DNA from: Actinomycetota bacterium
GTDB lineage: Bacteria > Actinomycetota > Acidimicrobiia > Acidimicrobiales > JAHWKP01
NCBI GenBank assembly: GCA_019347775.1
Contig: JAHWKP010000099.1
Span: forward strand, 1 to 6,377
Direction: 5' to 3'
Length of the DNA stretch: 6,377 nucleotides
Every line of letters begins with the position of its first letter. The stretch's first letter is position 1. The notes beneath the pieces are model-generated. The model was given only the letters and a program-made list of their open reading frames with translations. It did not search any database and was not told the origin of the DNA. Made by a program: the position numbers and the translations under genes. Shown in pieces: positions 1 to 5,830 of the stretch.

Positions 1-280
1 CAGTCACTGACGCCGGGATATCCCAGACGATCCAGTGCCAAAATCCACTCCCCGTCGGAGCGTCTGGGTCGTAGCAGGACACGGCAAAGCCCTTGGTCTC
101 GGGTGGGTAGCCGGACCACCGCAGATGGGGAGAGACGTTCGCCCCGCCCGCGCCCGGATGGGTGAATCTGCCGTCGATCGCCTTGCCGTCGGCAACGTCG
201 TCGCTCTCGACCGAAAACGAAGGAGCCGAGGGCAACAGGTCGTGGGGATCAGGGGCGATGCCCCTTTCGAGGTTCACCAT
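1..280 (-). CDS. YbhB/YbcL-type PEBP family protein, N-terminal part (runs off left edge)
   Basis: I read this frame directly on the minus strand; it is open from an ATG at 278-280 to the window edge and gives 93 residues. Residues 48-56 read NVSPHLRWS, 70-75 read YDPDAP and 79-89 read GFWHWIVWDIP. These are the signature ligand-pocket segments of the bacterial phosphatidylethanolamine-binding (Raf-kinase-inhibitor-like) family. Family members are usually about 150-180 aa, so roughly half is present and the C-terminus lies outside. The start is supported by the family-like opening (…DPHDLLPSAPSF). There is no clear Shine-Dalgarno before the ATG, but a TAGCCT hexamer sits at exactly -12 to -7, so a leaderless transcript is possible. 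No signal peptide is visible, so it is probably cytosolic. The biochemical role of bacterial members is poorly defined. It is divergent from the SpoIIE-like gene. Confidence 0.9.
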   Translation of the reverse strand, partial: MVNLERGIAPDPHDLLPSAPSFSVESDDVADGKAIDGRFTHPGAGGANVSPHLRWSGYPPETKGFAVSCYDPDAPTGSGFWHWIVWDIPASVT

Positions 281-286
281 GGGCCA

Positions 287-292
287 AGGCTA
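287..292 (-). promoter_or_regulatory. Candidate -10 element giving a leaderless PEBP transcript
   Basis: On the minus strand TAGCCT matches the TAnnnT pattern of bacterial -10 boxes. Its position is -12 to -7 if the A of the ATG (position 280) is +1. No Shine-Dalgarno lies between it and the ATG. A convincing -35 box was not found, so this is a weak call based on position and pattern only. Confidence 0.3.
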
Positions 293-320
293 GGCACGCG
301 GTACCGTCCGAACGTGCGCC

Positions 321-326
321 GAGGAG
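321..326 (+). promoter_or_regulatory. Ribosome binding site that decides the GTG335 start
   Basis: GAGGAG lies 8 nt upstream of GTG335. The other in-frame candidates have weaker support. GTG314 has no purine-rich tract upstream. ATG350 has none as good. Starts upstream of 281 would overlap the divergent PEBP gene. Confidence 0.6.
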
Positions 327-334
327 TCGATCCC

Positions 335-1399
335 GTGCCTCTGCCGGGCATGGACGCGGCAGCCTCCGCCGGCATGGTGCCGGACTCCCTCTACGTACGG
401 GGCACGGGTGACAACCGGTGGCTGCTCGTCGTCGCCGACCGCCCAGACCTCATCGCGAAGATCGAAGCTGCCGATGCTCCTGGATTGACTCCCTCCGAGG
501 TCCTCAAGCGGTGCGTAGGTTCAAACGGCGGACCGCCCGGTGGTGAGGCGCTCATGGCACATGTCGAGCTCGACCGGTGCGGAACGTGGGTGACACTGGC
601 TAACAGCGGAGGACCGCGGCCAGTAGTCCTGCGGCGTGCTTGTTGGGTGGACGTTCGAGGCCATCCCCCTGCCGCGCCGCTGACCGACGACCGAATCGGG
701 CTGGGTCCAGGCGACTCATTAGTGCTGTTCAACTCGGCGTGGTGCGACCGCTGCGATGCCGGCGGCCTCCCGGACGGATCAATACTCGACCCGCTGCTCG
801 ACGTGGCCGGCGAGGGAGCGCTGCGGCAGGTTGAGGCTTTGGACAACAAAGGGCCGCGGCGCGGCGCGGTTGCCGTCCTCGCGGTCCCCCCCGACATCGA
901 CGAGGACCCGTTGGGACGCGTGGCCGAAGCCACCGGTCTTCCAGTCTCGGAACTGGAATTGCCGGGTTACCCGTTGGGCGATTCACAGCCGGATCTGTGG
1001 CGTGAGCCGCCGCGACCTCCACGCGAGGCGCGGCTGCGGGTGAGTTCGGACCCGTCCGTCGCGAGGGAGCTGCGGCTCCTCCTGCGCCGTCTTCTGGCCA
1101 GCTGGCGAATTGACGAGCGCGTGTCGGGCGACGATGTGGAGCTGTTGGCCACGGAGGTTACGGCCAATGCAATTCGCCACGCCGGGACTTCCGCGACAGC
1201 CATTGTCCGGTTCCTGGGGTCCCGCCTCCGTGTCGAAGTGGGCGACGGCTCTCCCGAAATGCCCGTGAAGGGCCAAGCCTCGCTAGAGGCCGAGGGCGGA
1301 CGCGGCGTCCCTCTTGTCGATGCGCTCTCCGACAGTTGGGGAGTCATCCCGACGAGGACCGGCAAGCGAGTTTGGTTCGAGGTGCCAGTCCGGCACTGA
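335..1399 (+). CDS. SpoIIE-like pseudophosphatase fused to RsbW-type HATPase (anti-sigma regulator)
   Basis: The protein is 354 aa from GTG335, which is preceded by GAGGAG at 321-326 with 8-nt spacing. The frame is open back to position 35, but that part is antisense to the PEBP gene and is rejected. Residues 18-38 (SLYVRGTGDNRWLLVVADRPD split around the GDNRWLLVV core), 89-101 (ANSGGPRPVVLRR) and 124-134 (GPGDSLVLFNS) line up with the SpoIIE/PP2C phosphatase fold. The usual metal-binding acidic residues appear lost: GGDWYD becomes VPDSLYV, GDVxG becomes ADRPD, and TDG becomes FNS. Residues 235-354 are an intact HATPase: N-box EVTANAIRHAG at 274-284, VGDGSP around 303-307, and GGRG at 321-324 followed by LVDALSDSWG and KRVWFEV. 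Such proteins normally act in partner-switching control of sigma factors. I infer an anti-sigma or kinase role with the phosphatase half kept for sensing or dimerisation. No partner anti-anti-sigma gene is in the window. Confidence 0.85.
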   Translation: MPLPGMDAAASAGMVPDSLYVRGTGDNRWLLVVADRPDLIAKIEAADAPGLTPSEVLKRCVGSNGGPPGGEALMAHVELDRCGTWVTLANSGGPRPVVLRRACWVDVRGHPPAAPLTDDRIGLGPGDSLVLFNSAWCDRCDAGGLPDGSILDPLLDVAGEGALRQVEALDNKGPRRGAVAVLAVPPDIDEDPLGRVAEATGLPVSELELPGYPLGDSQPDLWREPPRPPREARLRVSSDPSVARELRLLLRRLLASWRIDERVSGDDVELLATEVTANAIRHAGTSATAIVRFLGSRLRVEVGDGSPEMPVKGQASLEAEGGRGVPLVDALSDSWGVIPTRTGKRVWFEVPVRH

Positions 1400-1422
1400 C
1401 GAAGTGGGGGCGGCCTCCTTCG
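1400..1422. terminator. Hairpin filling the convergent intergenic gap
   Basis: The 23 bp between the two converging stop codons fold as one stem. CGAAG (1400-1404) pairs with CTTCG (1418-1422). After a bulged T, GGGG (1406-1409) pairs with CCTC (1414-1417) including one G-U, closed by a GCGG loop. On the plus-strand RNA this is a good stem. On the minus-strand RNA the inner stem has one mismatch. No T-tract follows on either side, so it is not a textbook intrinsic terminator. Confidence 0.4.
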
Positions 1423-2565
1423 CTAGGCCTCGCCGTTGCCGTTGGACCAGCGCAATATCGCGCCTACCGCTCCTTCCAGGACGCTCGCGGATGGGACGAC
1501 GCGAATTCTCGCCGAGGTGCCTACTGCAGCCCGCGTGAGAGCATCCGTGAGGCGGGCTTCCACGGGAGCGTCTACGCCCATCTCTTTGAGCGGCCCGGGC
1601 TCGAGCGACAGGTAGTGCGCCTCCGGTCCAATCCAAGCAGTCCGGTTGTCGTCGGGATCGTCGTGGATGAGCAACGCCTCCACCTGGCCCGCACACAACG
1701 CGTCGATCACTGCGGACGGGCCATTCGCCGCACGGTCACGCTGGCCGATCTCCTCGCGGAACTTGCCGATCAGGTCGGCCGTGTCATGCGCCACCGCCGT
1801 GGCAACCAACTTGACGGCCTCTTTGGCAATAGCGTCGACCGAACCGTCCGGCGATCGGCTTCCGTCGACCTCGTGAACGATGTCGTTCACCTGGTGGGGA
1901 AGGGCCTCCCGCATCAGCTGTAGCGCCCGTACATCGCCGGCCGCGACGATCACGCGGGACGACACCGATTCAGCCAGTCGAGCCAGTCGGTCGGCCACAT
2001 CCTTGGCGTTTGCTTCCCACGTGTTCTCGGCACGCTGCTGGAAGCGCCGTTGTGACCACCCGCCTGGGGCGACTTTGCGCACCGGGTCTTCGTCGCCTTC
2101 GACTTCCAACTGGAAATCGGGAACCCCGAAAGCCTCGAACACGACGAGGTCTGCTCCTAGCCGGTCGATGAGGACAACTACATGCGGCGGGCTCGACTGC
2201 CGCCATTCGATCAGCGGCACGAGGGAGGGCAACTCCGCCCACCGCCCGACGTCGCGGTGCGGCGGGTCCGGGTGGCTGCTCTGGTGGAGGATCTCACCGG
2301 ACGAGGACACGAACACGCTGAGGCAGCGTCCCTTCGTGTGGGCCTCACGCAACAGGGGTTCCACGGCGTCCAACGCCTCCCCGGTAGCGCCCGTCGCTTC
2401 GAGCTCCTGGCGCAGCGACCGCCAACGCTGCTTGGTGTGTTGAGCCGCATTCTCGAGTGGTTCGGTCGTGAGATACACGCTCAGCACGGGCCCGTCGTGG
2501 GCGAACACTTCTGCGAGATCCGAGCAATCGAGAGCTACCCGTGGAGTTACACCGGAGGATTCCAT
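1423..2565 (-). CDS. baeRF / Rv2629-like (Vms1-type) eRF1-fold release factor homologue
   Basis: The protein is 380 aa. It opens with a short lead into DLAEVFAHDGPVLSVYLTT (about 16-34), typical of the bacterial archaeo-eukaryotic-release-factor-like (baeRF) group that includes Mycobacterium tuberculosis Rv2629. The diagnostic loop is GGWSQRRFQQRAENTW at 168-183. GGWSQ stands where eRF1 carries GGQ and Vms1/ANKZF1 carries its catalytic Gln. The C-terminal domain (about 285-374) has ALLIHDDP and ends SVLEGAVGAILRW, like the eRF1 third domain. Known family chemistry is peptidyl-tRNA cleavage in Vms1; for the bacterial members a role in releasing or rescuing stalled ribosomes is inference. The start is ATG2565, with only a close-set AGGGG tract (2-nt spacing) before it; no better start exists nearby. 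It is head-to-head with the lipid kinase, with overlapping start codons. It is cytosolic, with no membrane segment. Confidence 0.85.
   Translation of the reverse strand: MESSGVTPRVALDCSDLAEVFAHDGPVLSVYLTTEPLENAAQHTKQRWRSLRQELEATGATGEALDAVEPLLREAHTKGRCLSVFVSSSGEILHQSSHPDPPHRDVGRWAELPSLVPLIEWRQSSPPHVVVLIDRLGADLVVFEAFGVPDFQLEVEGDEDPVRKVAPGGWSQRRFQQRAENTWEANAKDVADRLARLAESVSSRVIVAAGDVRALQLMREALPHQVNDIVHEVDGSRSPDGSVDAIAKEAVKLVATAVAHDTADLIGKFREEIGQRDRAANGPSAVIDALCAGQVEALLIHDDPDDNRTAWIGPEAHYLSLEPGPLKEMGVDAPVEARLTDALTRAAVGTSARIRVVPSASVLEGAVGAILRWSNGNGEA
2554..2558 (+). promoter_or_regulatory. Ribosome binding site for lipid kinase start at 2564
   Basis: GGAGG is placed 5 nt before ATG2564, inside the first codons of the divergent release-factor gene. 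A competing site, GAGGGGAGA near 2585-2593, lies before an in-frame GTG at 2603. The first site is the stronger match. Confidence 0.55.
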
Positions 2566-3499
2566 GTCCCCTACTTACCCCATCGAGGGGAGAATCCGAC
2601 CCGTGATCTCGAAGAGGCCCGTCGGCGCCGATGGAACTGGTCTTACGGTGGTTGTCAATCCGTCTGCTGGACCGGCGCTTGGGCGGGCTCCGACGGACGT
2701 CTTACGGGATGAGCTGCCCGGGGCGATAGTGGTCGAGCTCGACGAGGCGTCAAGTCTCGATGACGAGTTGGCCAAGGCAGCCGAGGTCGGAGCCACCGCG
2801 CTGGGCGTGGCGGGCGGCGACGGTTCCGTGAATGCCGCCGCTGCAGTAGCCATGACTCGGGATCTACCGCTCCTGATCGTCCCGACGGGAACTTTGAACC
2901 ACTTGGCACGCGACCTAGGTATCTATGGGGTGGAGGAAGCAGTCAGCGCCGTAAGAGCCGGAACCGTGCAAGGAATTGATGTCGGCAGGATCGACGGTCG
3001 GCCGTTTCTCAACACTGCCAGCATCGGCAGCTACGTCGAACTGGTAGACCGGCGAGAGCGGCTGGAGAGCCGCATCGGCAAATGGCCGGCGTTCGTCGTC
3101 GCCTTCGTGGCGTTGTTGTTCCATGCCGAGCCGGAGGCGGTCGAAATCGACGGCCTCGAACACCGCGTATGGGTCGCCTTCTTCGGCAACTGTCTCTACA
3201 ATCCAAAGGGAATCGCGCCCAGAGCACGCGTCAACCTCGATGACGGGCTCCTTGACGTGCGAATTCTCGAAGCCCGCCACGGGTGGGAGCGAATTCGGTT
3301 GCTGGCCGCAGGAGTTCTCGGGCGGACCGAGCACGCTCGTGGATTCGAACAGCGGAGCGCCCGCCAGATCAGGATCAGAGCCTCTGCCGACTGCATCCGC
3401 CTCGCCCGCGATGGCGAGACATTCGACGGCTCAAGGGCCTTCGAGGTCAAAAAGTCCCCGAAGGCCCTCAATGTGCTCGTGCCGCCTGATACTGCTTGA
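2564..3499 (+). CDS. Diacylglycerol kinase-family lipid kinase
   Basis: The protein is 311 aa from ATG2564. The nucleotide-binding DAGK catalytic domain is at the N-terminus: VVVNPSAG at 29-36, VAGGDGSVNAA at 83-93 (the family GGDGT/S phosphate loop), and PTGTLNHLARDLGI at 108-121. NTASIG at 151-156 and LDDGLLDV at 226-233 belong to the C-terminal beta-sandwich shared with YegS/BmrU proteins. The family transfers ATP gamma-phosphate to diacylglycerol or a related lipid at the inner membrane face; the exact lipid cannot be read from sequence. Length is normal for the family and all motifs are present. GTG2603 with its own purine tract is an alternative start that would give 298 aa and remove the overlap with the divergent gene. 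The first 26 residues precede the conserved core, so either start leaves the fold intact. It converges with the SRPBCC gene 3 bp away. Confidence 0.92.
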   Translation: MSPTYPIEGRIRPVISKRPVGADGTGLTVVVNPSAGPALGRAPTDVLRDELPGAIVVELDEASSLDDELAKAAEVGATALGVAGGDGSVNAAAAVAMTRDLPLLIVPTGTLNHLARDLGIYGVEEAVSAVRAGTVQGIDVGRIDGRPFLNTASIGSYVELVDRRERLESRIGKWPAFVVAFVALLFHAEPEAVEIDGLEHRVWVAFFGNCLYNPKGIAPRARVNLDDGLLDVRILEARHGWERIRLLAAGVLGRTEHARGFEQRSARQIRIRASADCIRLARDGETFDGSRAFEVKKSPKALNVLVPPDTA

Positions 3500-3503
3500 G
3501 GGC
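3434..3503. other. Overlapping alternative stem-loops at the convergent gene ends
   Basis: AGGGCCTT (3434-3441) can pair with AAGGCCCT (3461-3468), an 8-bp stem with a 19-nt loop. GCCCTCAA (3464-3471) can pair instead with TTGAGGGC (3496-3503), an 8-bp stem with a 24-nt loop. The second stem spans the lipid-kinase stop and touches the SRPBCC stop. The two stems share bases and exclude each other. No T-tract follows, so a terminator role is only a possibility, and the arms are also ordinary coding sequence. Confidence 0.2.
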
Positions 3504-3952
3504 TACTTGACCTCGCCGCGCCAGGCGCCGGTTTCGACACCTCTCGACTCGATGAAATCCTTGAAGCGCTTGAGATCTCCCGACGCCTTGGACTTCAGGA
3601 TCCCGAGCTTGTCGCCTGCCTGCTCGGCGAAGCCCTCAGGGTCCATCTCGAGCTGGAGCATGACCTTCGTCTTGTTGTCGCCGAGGCGGTGGAACGTCAC
3701 TACTCCCGCATTCTTCGCACCCTCGGTGGAGCACCAGGCCACCCGCTCGTCTGGGATCTGCTCTGTGATCTCGGCATCCCATTCCCGCTTGACACCGAAG
3801 ATCTCGGCCACCCAGTGGAGGTGAGTGTCGCCCTGTTGGGTCACGGACTCCACTCCGTCCATGAACTCGGGAAACTCCTCGAACTGGGTCCACTGGTTGT
3901 AAGCGGTCCGGACGGGGACGCCAACCTCTACCGACTCTTCGATCGCGCTCAT
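3503..3952 (-). CDS. SRPBCC (polyketide cyclase/dehydrase-like) family protein
   Basis: The protein is 149 aa from ATG3952. An excellent GGAGG lies 6 nt before the start within a GAGGAGGAG run. The in-frame ATG3991 has a much weaker site and would add 13 unconserved residues. The sequence follows the START/Bet v1-like pattern of small actinobacterial cyclase/dehydrase proteins: SVEVGVPVRTAYNQWTQFEE at 7-26, HWVAEIFGVKREWDAEI at about 45-61, IPDERVAWCS at about 64-73, and a long C-terminal helix ending GAWRGEV. The fold forms a hydrophobic ligand cavity; the ligand and reaction are unknown, and many such proteins are not enzymes. No signal peptide is present. It is last in the minus-strand block, 78 bp after the rhodanese gene, and may be co-transcribed or have its own promoter in that gap. 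It converges on the lipid kinase. Confidence 0.85.
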   Translation of the reverse strand: MSAIEESVEVGVPVRTAYNQWTQFEEFPEFMDGVESVTQQGDTHLHWVAEIFGVKREWDAEITEQIPDERVAWCSTEGAKNAGVVTFHRLGDNKTKVMLQLEMDPEGFAEQAGDKLGILKSKASGDLKRFKDFIESRGVETGAWRGEVK

Positions 3953-4030
3953 CGCTTCTCCTCCTCGTAGTGATGCGTGTCGCGCGTCCATACCCGCCGA
4001 GGCCCGGTACTACCCCTGGCGGGGGCGGCC
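3953..4030. other. 78-bp gap between rhodanese and SRPBCC genes
   Basis: The gap holds the strong GGAGG of the SRPBCC gene near its left end. A short CCCC-TGGC-GGGG hairpin (4013-4024) sits just after the rhodanese stop. The hairpin is only 4 bp with no T-tract, so it is too weak to call a terminator. I see no convincing promoter boxes, so it is unclear whether the SRPBCC gene is read through from the operon. Confidence 0.4.
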
Positions 4031-4411
4031 TCAGCCCTTGTCGACCGGTTTGCCCGCCTCGGTCCAAGCGGTGATGCCGCCCTCGAGGTGGGCGACATTC
4101 TCGTAGCCCATTTCCTTCAGCGTCTGGGCTCCCAGCGCAGATCGGCCGCCCGAGGCGCAGTGCAGGATCGTACGGCGCCCGGGGTCGAAACCTTCGACGT
4201 GATACGGGTGAGTGGGGTCGGCCCGGAACTCGAGGAGGCCACGGCTTACGTGGATCGCTCCCGGAATCATGCCCGTCGCTTTGATCTCCTCGGAGTCGCG
4301 CAGGTCTACGACCAACGCCCCCGCTTCCAGCTCCTTCGCGACCTGGTCGGGGTCCAGATTCTCGATGTTCGACTTGGCCTCGGCCACCATGTCTGCTGCC
4401 TTCTTCTTCAT
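4031..4411 (-). CDS. Single-domain rhodanese-like sulfurtransferase
   Basis: The protein is 126 aa. LVVDLRDSEEI at 33-43 and IPGAIHVSRG at 49-58 are the N-terminal rhodanese signature. CASGGRS at 85-91 is the active-site loop with catalytic Cys85 and Arg90. HLEGGITAWTEAGKPV at 108-123 is the C-terminal signature. The family carries sulfane sulfur as a cysteine persulfide (thiosulfate or another donor to a thiol acceptor) and acts in the cytosol. It starts 10 nt after the HAD gene stop, so co-transcription is likely. The chosen ATG4411 has no clear Shine-Dalgarno. ATG4390, preceded by AGAAGG with 8-nt spacing, is a fair alternative that would give 119 aa and still keep the whole domain. The donor and acceptor cannot be told from sequence. 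Confidence 0.93.
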   Translation of the reverse strand: MKKKAADMVAEAKSNIENLDPDQVAKELEAGALVVDLRDSEEIKATGMIPGAIHVSRGLLEFRADPTHPYHVEGFDPGRRTILHCASGGRSALGAQTLKEMGYENVAHLEGGITAWTEAGKPVDKG

Positions 4412-4421
4412 GACCGAAGGT

Positions 4422-5237
4422 CTAGCAGCCGAGCAGTTCGGCCGCGTCTGGAGTGGTCTCGACGACCGAGACGCTAGGGAGGGGCTGTGGCAGCGGTCGT
4501 CCGTTGCTGACCCAGATCGAGCGCATGCCGACCCGAGCCGCCCCTTCGACGTCCCTGGTCCAGGAGTCCCCGATCATCACCGCGTCCGGGGCGACCGCTC
4601 CGATGCCGCTGAGCACCAGGGCGAAGGCGTGGGGATCGGGCTTGCCCACGCCCGATTCGCCAGAGATCACGACTGAATCGAACAGGTCTGCGGCTCCGAG
4701 CTGCGAGAGCTTCAAGCGCTGGATGTCGGGTGGCCCGTTGGTCAGTAAGCCGATGCGGCGTCCAGCGTCGCGGAGCCCGCGCAACAGCTCAACGGCGCCC
4801 GGGATGACGGGATGTCCCGAGCGCTGGGAGCGGATGTAGGCGTCGGCCGCGTCCGGCGCGGCGGATATGTCGGCACCGCAGCGCTCGAGGGCCTGCTCCC
4901 AGACGGCTAACCGGTAGGACCGAACCCACACGGCGACGTCATCGAGGCGAGGGTGGCCGCCCTCGAAGCTCGCCCACATCGCCTCCCAGGAGGCGATGCC
5001 CAACTCGCGGCCCATCGCGAGATGCGGTGACTGCCGCCAAAGCTGCCTGGCCGTCTCCCGGGCGGCGTCGCCCAGCACCGCGGGATCGACCCCTGATACG
5101 ACCTCAGCAGCCGCACGAAAGGCGGCCATGGCGGTTGCTTCCTCGACGATCAGGGTGTCGTCCAAGTCGAATATGACTGCCCGAGGGACAGGAATCAGGC
5201 TCTGGATCTCGTGCGACCGGCGCCCGGCCTCGGTCAT
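4422..5237 (-). CDS. HAD-superfamily (subfamily IA) hydrolase
   Basis: The protein is 271 aa. All four HAD motifs are present: I, DLDDTL at 24-29 (nucleophile Asp24, acid/base Asp26); II, LLTNGP at 164-169 (Thr166); III, Lys199 in GVGKPDPHAF; and IV, GDSWTRDVEGA at 223-233 with Asp224 and Asp229. A helical cap of about 115 residues lies between motifs I and II, as in subfamily IA phosphatases such as YjjG-like nucleotidases and phosphoglycolate-phosphatase-like enzymes. It should hydrolyse a small phosphorylated metabolite in the cytosol; the substrate is not predictable. The ATG at 5235-5237 overlaps the stop of the upstream DsbA-like gene (ATGA). There is no good Shine-Dalgarno, so translation probably depends on coupling. 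The N-terminal 19 residues before the core are not conserved-looking, but no nearer start was seen. Confidence 0.92.
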   Translation of the reverse strand: MTEAGRRSHEIQSLIPVPRAVIFDLDDTLIVEEATAMAAFRAAAEVVSGVDPAVLGDAARETARQLWRQSPHLAMGRELGIASWEAMWASFEGGHPRLDDVAVWVRSYRLAVWEQALERCGADISAAPDAADAYIRSQRSGHPVIPGAVELLRGLRDAGRRIGLLTNGPPDIQRLKLSQLGAADLFDSVVISGESGVGKPDPHAFALVLSGIGAVAPDAVMIGDSWTRDVEGAARVGMRSIWVSNGRPLPQPLPSVSVVETTPDAAELLGC

Positions 5238-5830
5238 CGAGGGATCTTGGTGAACTTGTACTCGTTGAGGTTCGGCATGCCCTCGACCGTGCGGAGTACC
5301 CCTTCGATCGCCTGCGCCGACGCTTGGGGATCGGGGCCGGCGCGATCCATGAGGCGCACGAAGACGGCGCGGTCGCCGATGACGAAGGTAGGCACACCGA
5401 ACATCTGGTGCTCCTCGACCGCGCCCATGTGCTCGTCGCGGATCTTTGCGACCGACTCGTCGAACTTGTCGACGACGCCATCGGCATCGAGGCCCTGGTC
5501 GCCCAACACGGCCCGGACCACCGATTCGGCGCGAATGTCGCGAGCCTCATCGTGACGGGCGGAGAACATCGCCTTGTGAAAGGCGGCAAACCGGTCGGGG
5601 TGATGGTCGCGCACGGTGACCCCTGCGGCCAACCCCAGAAGCGACGGACGATATTCGGTCTGATCGAAGATCTCCGGCTCGCCGTCGGCGACATGGGCCT
5701 GGTCGAGCGCGAAGGGGCTGAAGCTGACATTCCAGTCCGCGCCGGCTTCGAGGCCGGCGAGAACGTGTTCGTGGGCATTACGGGCGAACGGGCAGCGATA
5801 GTCCCATGACAGGGTGAAGGAAGTAGTCAT
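5234..5830 (-). CDS. DsbA-family thioredoxin-fold protein with a single-cysteine CPFA motif
   Basis: The protein is 198 aa from ATG5830. The opening FTLSWDYRCPFARNAHEH (5-22) is the beta-strand/CxxC region of DsbA-fold proteins (FrnE, HCCA isomerase and mycothiol-linked nitroreductase relatives). FGVPTFVIGD at 144-153 carries the cis-proline (Pro147). The alpha-helical insert lies between. The active site reads C13-P-F-A16, and Cys13 is the only cysteine in the protein. It therefore cannot form an internal disulfide like classical DsbA; a monothiol or glutathione/mycothiol-transferase-like role is possible (inference). There is no signal peptide, so it is cytosolic rather than a periplasmic oxidase. 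Its ATG overlaps the PAP2 stop (ATGA), and its TGA overlaps the HAD start (ATGA), indicating tight translational coupling. The frame is open far upstream, but that part is a shadow of the PAP2 gene. Confidence 0.88.
   Translation of the reverse strand: MTTSFTLSWDYRCPFARNAHEHVLAGLEAGADWNVSFSPFALDQAHVADGEPEIFDQTEYRPSLLGLAAGVTVRDHHPDRFAAFHKAMFSARHDEARDIRAESVVRAVLGDQGLDADGVVDKFDESVAKIRDEHMGAVEEHQMFGVPTFVIGDRAVFVRLMDRAGPDPQASAQAIEGVLRTVEGMPNLNEYKFTKIPR

Noticed and set aside
35..334. N-terminal extension of the SpoIIE-like gene back to GTG35
   Set aside because: It is antisense to a clearly conserved PEBP-family coding region on the minus strand, and its translation shows no recognisable domain. 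GTG335 has a good ribosome binding site.
391..933. 180-aa minus-strand open frame opposite the SpoIIE-like gene
   Set aside because: Ser/Pro/Arg-rich composition with no motif; it lies antisense to a recognisable protein and is typical of GC-rich shadow frames.
1336..1923. 195-aa plus-strand open frame opposite the release-factor gene
   Set aside because: Antisense to a conserved coding region, no ribosome binding site of note and no recognisable motif.
2468..2563. Upstream extension of the lipid kinase to position 2468
   Set aside because: It would overlap the first 33 codons of the release-factor gene on the other strand, and the added residues are unlike the family. ATG2564 has a GGAGG site.
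3123..3824. 233-aa plus-strand open frame across the kinase and SRPBCC genes
   Set aside because: It runs through the ends of two recognised genes in other frames, is Ser/Arg/Pro-rich and has no domain signature.
3953..3991. SRPBCC gene start at ATG3991
   Set aside because: The site before it is weak, whereas ATG3952 has an excellent GGAGG at 6-nt spacing and the extra residues are not family-like.
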